A DNA stretch of 64,000 nucleotides from Odontesthes bonariensis (taxonomy: Eukaryota > Chordata > Actinopteri > Atheriniformes > Atherinopsidae). The stretch covers positions 22,345,822 through 22,409,821 of the forward strand of contig NC_134516.1 of assembly GCF_027942865.1 (NCBI RefSeq), written 5' to 3'. Shown piece by piece: positions 23,461 through 64,000 of the stretch. The translations under genes and the position numbers were made by a program. Positions within the stretch are counted from its first letter, which is position 1. Every line of letters starts with the position of its first letter. A model generated the notes under the pieces. That model did no database searches and had not been told where the DNA came from. It saw only the letters and a program-made list of their open reading frames with translations.

Positions 23461-26400
23461 ATGTCTCCAAAGTGGTTTGTCTTTTTGGAAGTTGGGAGTG
23501 CTCTGACCTGCAGTGGAATAAAAAGTTATTTCACCCTTAGATGCAATATACACACATCTGAATGCTCAACCTCACTCTCACCTGAACCTTTCACACAGTT
23601 CCTTGAAATACAGAGAAAAGGCCAAAATATTCTCATGAAACGTCATCACTAAGATGGCTTTAATTCGACCTAAACCAAACGTCAATTCACATCTTATCCT
23701 GGGGGTGACTGGTAGAAAATGCCCCAGTAATGTAACAAAGCATACATAATCACTTTTATGATACATTTGTGGAATCTATATCATGGGGTTCTGCAGGTGC
23801 AGTGGGCCCCTGCCCTTTGGACTCCATAGATATAATGATAATAATAAAAAAGATCCATGTAAACCCACACAATCTATGGAGAATCCTGTAGTCCCATAGA
23901 TCCTGGTGACCTCTAGGGGGGAGTGTTTAGCAACTCTCTGGAAATGGAGAGGGATTTCTGTGTAAATGAGGCACCGTCCACTAGATGGTATTTTCATACA
24001 ATTTGTTCTGTACAAGGTCTTTAATCATTTCAGACCAATTCTGGTCAGATTAGACCACAGGAGGGCCACGGCGCGCTGCTGGATCCTTATTAACCTTTTA
24101 GAGACACCTATTTTAAACCAACAATGTTAGCTGTTATATGTAGGTTGTGTAATGTGTTTCATATGATTTATTGAATGCACTGTGAAACTATACCTCTTAG
24201 CCTGAAATTAAAATTACCGCTGATGGATACAACGTAGCATTTTGGCACCATGAAAATGAATTTGACTTAAATAAAGATGAAGTTCAAGAGAATCCTTTGC
24301 CGTTGTGTCGGATCGATGTCGTCATTGTTTCATCTTTACACTTTTGAAGTGAAACGGAATTTGAGCCGTAAATAAACGTAATATATTGACGTCAGTCTGA
24401 ATGAACCAGACTGTTGCGCAAGCAAAAATGGCTCTAATCAAAGCAAGGTGCTATTTTAGATTCAACAATCAGGCAGTGACCGAGGCGCAGAGCTATAAGC
24501 TTGTGATTTTCAGAGACAGATCCGGAGGAGACCATGTGTAATAGGCTCTCTTTCTGTGACATGATGACAAACCAGAAATAAACTGTGAAGCCATTTTTGG
24601 TTGCATCCGAACAAGTTTTAATCTCTTCAAATCTTTTGTGGCTGTACTGTCAAGCATTTCTATCCTGAACTCCCTGGACCCTTGCTGGGACTATAAAGCA
24701 GTCTGTCACTAAAAACCTGAGCCCATGTGGCACTTCCTGTTGCATCACGAGGAAGACAATCTCCCACCCTGTGGCATAAAGGAAATCATTATCTTCTAAT
24801 TATAGGTGGTTAAGAAGAAGATTGGCCATCTTTGTAATTTACATAATAGCATGATGTGTTATTTGATTGGTAACCCGAAACTCCGAGCAAGGATTTTTAC
24901 ATTTACATAAGTTATTATTCCCCTGACTTTACAGCTGACAGAAATAATGGAGGGGAATGTTACCATTAATGCTTGAAATTAAAGTGTTGCCTGCCTGTTC
25001 AACCTGCTTGTTTTCACATGCCCCACATGTCACTCCATTACAGCCTAAAAGAAACATCTGGAAGGCATTATGAATCATCGCTGCTCAATGTGGGTGGCAT
25101 TTCCGAGAACTAAATTATCTTCATCCTTTTGCCACCCTTGGTTGGCCTGTAAAAGTTTGTTTGAATTATAGCAAATGCAATCCGGTCTCCCAGCATCAAG
25201 AGAAAGAGTATTTTAAAAATCTGAATCCATTAAGACTAAAAGGATACGTCATTAGGTCTACGCAACGATGGCAATAAATTACAGAGTAACACATTTCACT
25301 ACAGGCAAAATATATGTAGTATATTTAGAATTTGCTGATAAAATCTCAAGCTAAAACTGATACTTGGAGTCAAGAGGCCTGGTTTGTTTTACATGCCAAA
25401 GTCCATTTTGTTGGGTTAAATAAGTTACTCACAGCCTCCTATGGGCCCCTGCAGAGTAAGATTTGCTCTGCAATGATAAGTTTTATTAAAGTACTTAAGT
25501 TGCCAGATAAAGATAAAGCAAAAGTGGGCTGTTTGGCCAAAGTATTCCCAGAACAGAGAGGGTGAGGGTGGGGACCCCTGTTGGTTTTGCGTAAAGGGGC
25601 CAAAACAACTTTATGTATGTGGTCAAAGATAAAAGTGCCAACAGGGATGACTGATTTGGTTCTGGTTCTTTCTGTCTTCACTAGTGTATGTAGCTAAAAT
25701 GGGCAAAGCGGGGCTACATTAAGCTTGATTTCTTCTCCTAAGTGAGATCGCAGTGAGTGACCTGTGTTGTTGGGAAACTTTTACAGCTGCATGTCAGTGT
25801 TCTGTCTCGTATATGCTTTATTTGTGAGCCAAGCAATGTGCCATGAAAAAAAGCTGCATACCAAGCGTGCCATTCACAGTTGTTGCACTCTTTGTCTTAA
25901 AGCATAGCACACTCATCGGGACATGCCTGCATATTGTGCAAACAGACTGTGCAGGCCTTCCATTTATCTGAAGCGGAGGCTTTAATCAAGCTTTATAGTT
26001 GGCAGATTGGGCAAGTGTGTGAATTTGGGTCAAGTGTGGCTGCAAATGAGTAGATTTTGCCACTTTCATAACCTTCTGGTGCATTTTTCACATCTTACCT
26101 GGATATATGAATGGATTTGAGACATTGAGCGGGTAGGCCATGTCCTCTAGGGATGATTGGAACCTGCTTGAAAGATCCTGGGTCAGGACATGACCCTTGG
26201 ACCCTGTTAACCAGCGGATCGACAGAGACAAGGAGACTCTCCAATGTCATCAAGTGTGCTCTGGCATTATGTGTCTGTTTGGGGCATTTTGACAAGATGA
26301 TGCAGAGGTGTTAATGGGATGATGTTTTCAGGCGGGACAGAAAGTTCGTGTCGCTTTGGTCGCTCAGCCTGCCGCCTGCGCAAAAGTGTAAACGCGTTGT

Positions 26401-27024
26401 CGAACAGTGTGAAGCCTCGGGTCGTTTCAATCTGATTCCACTTTCATCTCAGAAGATGTCGTGACGTGACATCGTGTACAACACGCACGTAGAATCCCTT
26501 TCACACGCATGAATAAAATAAAAGACATCAAGCGTTGAGCAGGTCAGTCATCAGAGCTCACAGGAACAGGTACTGCCTTGGAAATAAAAGCTCTCACGAA
26601 TAAAACTCATTCAAATAAGACAATCATCGGACAAACCAGCATATTATGATGACCTCATCTTCATAATCACTGTTTTTGTATTTAAGAGTTGCTGCAGACA
26701 CGAATGAAGTGGTGTTTTTTTGCTTTTTCCCCTCACTGATGTGATTTGGTTCTAGCTGACAGAATCATTTTTCGGTGTTGTAATACACACAAATTAGGCA
26801 CAGATCAGACTTAGGAGCCCAGTTTGAGAAATTAATTAAACATCTCCCTAGAATCTGGCTGATGGTGCTGGTTAAATCACCGATGTAAGAGTGAATGTGA
26901 TGTAAAACACAGTGGCACACATTAAACCGATTTTTGTAGTGCAAATAAAAATCATATGTCAAGTAATGCGAGAGAGAAGTATTGGGAAAAACAAAGGGGA
27001 ATGAGTGGACAGGTGGTTGTTCTT
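23461..27024. other. Intergenic region between adamts1 and cyyr1
   Basis: No gene recognised. A perfect CRE palindrome TGACGTCA lies at 24387-24394. A CpG-richer segment lies at about 26330-26500. AATAAA motifs near 24269 and 24571 have no gene in front of them. Blocks around 23780-24060 look repeat-derived but could not be assigned to a family. Confidence 0.5.
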
Positions 27025-27026
27025 TT

Positions 27027-27180
27027 CCAATCGTCTTCTCTTTTGAAAGTGACGGCCGGAAGCTGCTCTCCACCTTGTGGCTGACTTCACGTCTGTCTCT
27101 CCTCTGTGGAAACTCAACATTTTGAGCAAACTGAGGAGGGGAGGGGAATAAAAAGCTCAGCAGTCGGTCGGAGGTGTGGG
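27027..27180 (+). promoter_or_regulatory. cyyr1: Candidate cyyr1 promoter
   Basis: CCAAT at 27027-27031 is followed about 115 bases later by a TATA-like AATAAAAAG (27147-27155) in GC-rich sequence. This would place transcription start near 27175 and give a leader of about 240 nt. Inferred from spacing only. Confidence 0.4.
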
Positions 27181-27281
27181 AGCGGAAAAGACGCGCACAC
27201 GTGGGGAGGGGAAACAAACGGAGCTCCGCTTCTCAAAGAACCCTTTCGCTGCTGCCGGTTCAGTCTGCAGGGAGGGAAATT

Positions 27282-27341
27282 ATGCGTCTGGAAGAGCCAA
27301 AAACGAGACTTCTTAAGGCAGGGGAAGAAGCGCTTTTTTAA
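27282..27341 (+). CDS. Upstream ORF in the cyyr1 leader (19 aa)
   Basis: ATG CGT CTG ... TTT TAA, ending 76 bases before the cyyr1 ATG. The peptide is unrecognised. Possible translational control; translation is not shown. Confidence 0.3.
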   Translation: MRLEEPKTRLLKAGEEALF

Positions 27342-27417
27342 AAAAAAATATATCAACAACTCCAGTAACTCATAAATAAGAGCAGGCTGGAAAGTGAGCT
27401 CACAGTGAGAGGAGATC

Positions 27418-34050
<6,633 letters not shown>

Positions 34051-34930
34051 ATCCCGACAGTGCAGATCATGTGTTGCCCTTTTTTCATGGCCCGGATTCA
34101 GGAACCTGGCGTCGTCTCTACGGCTCGTGCTGTTGCTGTGTGGGACCAACCCACCCAAAATATCCACATTAAAACTTGAAGAGTGGCAGGCCAGAATAGC
34201 CCAGTAAACGTCACTGCATTTCTGCTGCTCTGTTATGGAGCATAGGGCGGGATAAAATAATGATTTTGCAAAATGTGGGTCAGGACAGCCACAGAATGTC
34301 TCTCCAAGTCTGGTGGACTTAACTGCTACTTGGCCTGCAGCTGGTACTTTCTGCTCACTAAGAACCGATATCCTTATCCGCCCGTCTGTGCACATCAAAG
34401 GTAGTGCACTGCTTTGATGAAGGTGAAGAACACTTTCGTCAGCATGTAATGGAACCTCAAATAACTCCAAACCCCAATGGACTCTGCTTCTTTGGAAAGT
34501 TAGCCATTTTCCCCAATCCTCATTTTAAACTTGATGTATGTATGTAGGCGACTGAGTTGGAAATTTATGATTTAAATCTTTTTTTTTTTGTTCAGTCAGG
34601 TCTGGACCTGTCTTGTGTACACAGACTTGAACCTACTGCTTGTTTAGTACCCTTGAATAGACTGGGTTGTTGGTAATGAACTGGCTTTCATTACCTTGCT
34701 TGAAATGTGATACGGGGAAGGAAAATTAACTGGGTCATGTTACAAAGAGAAAATGTAATCAAACTCCAGTTGTGGGCAAATTAAGGTTTTTGAACTGAAA
34801 GTGACCTCGCTGTGTTAAAACTGTGAATTTATGGGGTTGAACAATGTAAACATGTCAGGTAGATATTTTTTTCCCTTGCTGTTTCAGTGCCTGTGTTGTA
34901 AATTAAAAATGTTTTTAAATATAAACACTG
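34051..34930 (+). other. cyyr1: cyyr1 3'UTR
   Basis: Follows the TAA. It ends near the polyadenylation-like ATTAAA at 34902-34907, with AT-rich and GT-containing sequence after it. An AATAAA at 35082-35087 is a less likely alternative because it lies in the app promoter region. Confidence 0.6.
34902..34907 (+). terminator. cyyr1: Candidate cyyr1 polyadenylation signal (ATTAAA)
   Basis: The most common variant of AATAAA, at the 3' end of the AT-rich tail and about 850 bases after the stop. Confidence 0.5.
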
Positions 34931-34967
34931 ACTTCAGTCTACATTTATTCACGCGAATGATTAATTA

Positions 34968-35322
34968 AACATGGCCGCGTGCAACGAAAGTGGCGGTTTT
35001 TTTATTTTTATTTTTTATTTTGTTGCATTAAAAATGGCTTGTTCGTGTAGGCTGCGTGCGCGTATCAAGACATGAGATAGAAATAAAAACAAACGTGTGG
35101 GTCAGAAAGATAACGCGCGAATGAGTGAGGCTGCGCACTAATCCCACTCGGCTGTGGTCAGGTGATCCGGCTCTGAGCAGCTGTGCGGCTTCGGTATCGC
35201 TCTCCATCAGACAACGGGAGTCACCGGCGGCGAGCACACTGTCTTCCAACCCGACTCTAACGCCAAGAAAAAAAACGCTTGGAGAAACGCTGCCTTTCGG
35301 AGCGTTGTGTCAGCGAAACGAC
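34968..35322 (+). promoter_or_regulatory. appa: app promoter and 5'UTR (CpG-rich)
   Basis: Sequence becomes CpG-rich (GCTGCGTGCGCG, AACGCGCGAATG, CACCGGCGGCGAGC). There is no clear TATA box, as in the housekeeping-type mammalian APP promoter. A YY1-like AACATGGCCGC lies at 34968-34978 and an E-box CAGGTG at about 35159. Exact start sites cannot be read. Confidence 0.55.
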
Positions 35323-61963
<26,641 letters not shown>

Positions 61964-63090
61964 GAAGAATGTCACATGTACACGCACTCATACACACACT
62001 TTCATCTCCTCCCTCACATTACACACCTCCCCTTCCCCCCCATCCTGCCCAAAGCAGATCCATGTCTCCAAAAAGGCGGTGTGGCTTAGATTATAAGTGA
62101 CTGAGGCAGTCAGTTACGAGCATACAGAGCGACTGTAGTCGGGGTTTCTTTCATTTTTGCCTGGGCGGACACTGCGGCCGAGCTTGTTTGCACCATGTTT
62201 GTTCACTTTATTGGAGCAAGACGCCTTTTAATGAAAGAAAGGAGTTTTTAGAAGTTGCTCCGTCTGGGCCTGCTGACGTACGGAAAAAAAGGCCCCGCCC
62301 AGGGCATCCAAACAAACCCATTCTCCAGGGGGAAAGCGCATTCTCTCCACACTGATTCAGGGCCAGTGTAAAAGTTTAGTTCTTTTTCTTTTTGGCTTGG
62401 GATAGTTGTAGGTGTGGAGTTTTGTGAGCAAAGCTGACCGCTGATCAGTTGGGTTGTAAGCACATGCTGATCTGGGCCTCATTTACAAAAAATTGGTTGC
62501 TTGCAGAGTCGGTCATCTCAAATCATGCTTCAGCACGTCTGCATAATCATGTTATTCTTTGTAATGATGGAACAATGAAGAATAAGTCGAGCAACGTGAT
62601 TTATTATAAATAAGGCCCAGTCTTTCCCCATCTCCTGCACCACGACTGCACTCTACAGTCTACACTGGACTTTAAGTGAGCTCCCTCCCCTCCCCCCATC
62701 CCTCCCTCCATCTTCTTTTCTTTGCGCATTCTTACAACAGCTGGGCTGTGTTACGTCACACGAGGCTCTTAAGGATATCAGAAGATGCTGACGATAATGA
62801 ACACGTTGATGACAACGGTGGTAATCATGTATTCTGAACGAGCTGTTTTTATTTTAGAGTTTTTCTCTTATCGTTTCCAGTTTTGTTTTTCAAAAAAGAG
62901 TGAAAAATTCAGAAGAAAAAAAAAAGAAAAGAAAAGTCAACCAATGTAAAGTCCTTTTTTTAAATTACGTGTAATGTTACTGAAGTAATGCTGAAGTCTT
63001 AGCTGTTCTTATGTAGTGCATGACAACAATGACAACAGGATTTGGAAAAACAGAAAAAAATAAACCCAGAGATCTTAACGCTGCTCTTCT
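61964..63090 (+). other. appa: app 3'UTR
   Basis: Follows the TGA. An AATAAA at 63059-63064 is a good polyadenylation candidate about 1.1 kb after the stop. APP mRNAs often use several sites, so the UTR may extend further right. Confidence 0.6.
63059..63064 (+). terminator. appa: Candidate app polyadenylation signal
   Basis: AATAAA after an A-rich stretch, with a T/C-rich run 20-55 bases downstream. Confidence 0.5.
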
Positions 63091-63116
63091 CTCTCTTCTC
63101 TCTCTCTCTCTCTCTC
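63085..63116. repeat. (CT)n tract
   Basis: TCTTCTCTCTCTTCTC followed by pure CT units. Confidence 0.9.
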
Positions 63117-64000
63117 GAGATCCTTTCTCACATATAGATTGTCATTCTAGCAAGATTGTACATTTAGTATCTTCTCGTGATCACGTGACTTCAAACAATG
63201 ATGAAAAAATATATATAAATCTAGATGAACGGGCTCTGCTTTGACATCTTGTAAAGATACACATTTAAAAGAGATCTGTGATTTTTGAATTTAAGTGTGT
63301 TCCTCGTTTCTGTTTTTATCTTTTTTTTTTTTTTTCCTTTTTCTTAAATCCTGCCACTTTCCTGAAGCTGCAGCAGGAGGGAGGGGGGTAGGCTTCATCT
63401 TTGTACATTCTCATTGAATTAGATATATTGTGTTTAAATTCCTTATGTGTAGAGGCGTTCAGAAATCCCACCTATTAATTTTCACTTCCTCGGTTGATGT
63501 TACTGTGTTTGGGGGGGGGGGGGCATGTTGTGAGGGTGGAAGTTCAGAGAAATACGAAGAACCTGGTATGAGGAGCAAGTTAGGATTAATTCTGCGCGTA
63601 CACGTCATCTTTTTCAATCTGGTGTTTCGTCCAGTCGTAAGCCGGCGTCGACTTTTTGGTTTTGTACCCCTTTTTGCTTTCTGTGGACTGAACAGGTGGA
63701 GCAGGAAGAGAAGGAGGAGGAGCAGGGGGAGGAGGAGGAGGAGCAGGGGGAAGGAGTGCGAGGTAGAGAGGAAATGACTTGCAGTTCCGGATGGATAGCC
63801 AGCCAGCCAGGCTATATATAATGGATTTTCACTTTCCTCTTGCGCCTCCCTGCCTTCCTTCGCCTTCATTTTCCTTTAGGCATGCTGCTCACCTCTCTGC
63901 CATCAGCACACTCTTGTCTCCTCAGAGGCAGAGCGCACAGGTCGACATATAGATATATAGGCGCATACCATGAAGAGCTGACAGCACGTTAGAGGGGTGG
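63117..64000. other. Downstream flank of app, low-complexity rich
   Basis: Holds a poly-T run (about 63321-63335), a 13 bp poly-G run (63511-63523) and a GGA/GCAGGGGGA purine-rich repeat (about 63708-63754). No further gene recognised before the right edge. It may still be app 3'UTR if a distal polyadenylation site is used. Confidence 0.6.
63708..63754. repeat. Purine-rich GGA repeat
   Basis: GGAGGAGGAGCAGGGGGA-type units on the + strand. Confidence 0.85.

Noticed and set aside
23780..24060. Named transposable element between adamts1 and cyyr1
   Set aside because: Internal CCATAGAT repeats are visible, but no termini, target duplications or coding fragments could be defined.

Overview
This window is vertebrate nuclear DNA and almost certainly comes from a teleost fish. 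It contains four multi-exon genes, all on the + strand, with GT/AG introns, dinucleotide repeats, DNA-transposon remnants and a tRNA-derived SINE-like repeat of a kind common in fish. The genes were identified by joining exons at splice junctions and reading the protein. No bacterial, phage, CRISPR, rRNA or tRNA features were found. The species cannot be named from the sequence.

Layout: (1) adamts5 runs from the left edge to 11742. It is 5'-truncated, with 8 exons and 861 residues visible. (2) 11743-17969 is 3'UTR, intergenic DNA and the TATA-containing adamts1 promoter. It also holds a SINE-like repeat and a long imperfect inverted repeat. (3) adamts1 lies at 17970-22351, with 8 exons and 925 aa. 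(4) 22352-27417 is the adamts1 3'UTR plus intergenic DNA. (5) cyyr1 lies at 27418-34050, with 4 exons and 159 aa; intron 1 carries a decayed Tc1-like relic. (6) A Kunitz-containing amyloid precursor protein gene (app, probably the appa co-orthologue) lies at 35323-61963, with 17 coding exons and 789 aa. Intron 1 is 13.7 kb, and an 812 bp hAT-like element sits in the intron that interrupts the amyloid-beta sequence. (7) 61964-64000 is app 3'UTR and flank.

The order and shared orientation ADAMTS5-ADAMTS1-CYYR1-APP match the human chromosome 21 block, compressed here to about 62 kb. The two secreted ADAMTS proteases are tandem paralogues that act on matrix proteoglycans. CYYR1 is a small membrane protein with PPxY tails. 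APP is a type I membrane protein processed by secretases. They are linked by ancestral synteny; nothing in the sequence shows a shared pathway.

The most interesting points are: the divergent N-terminal third of the amyloid-beta segment next to a fully conserved remainder; a large acidic expansion in app exon 6; no recognisable OX-2 exon; a Thr/Ser-rich linker in adamts5; TG repeats in place of a pyrimidine tract at several splice acceptors, and a CA repeat at the donor of the amyloid-beta exon; and the hAT-like element in app intron 16.
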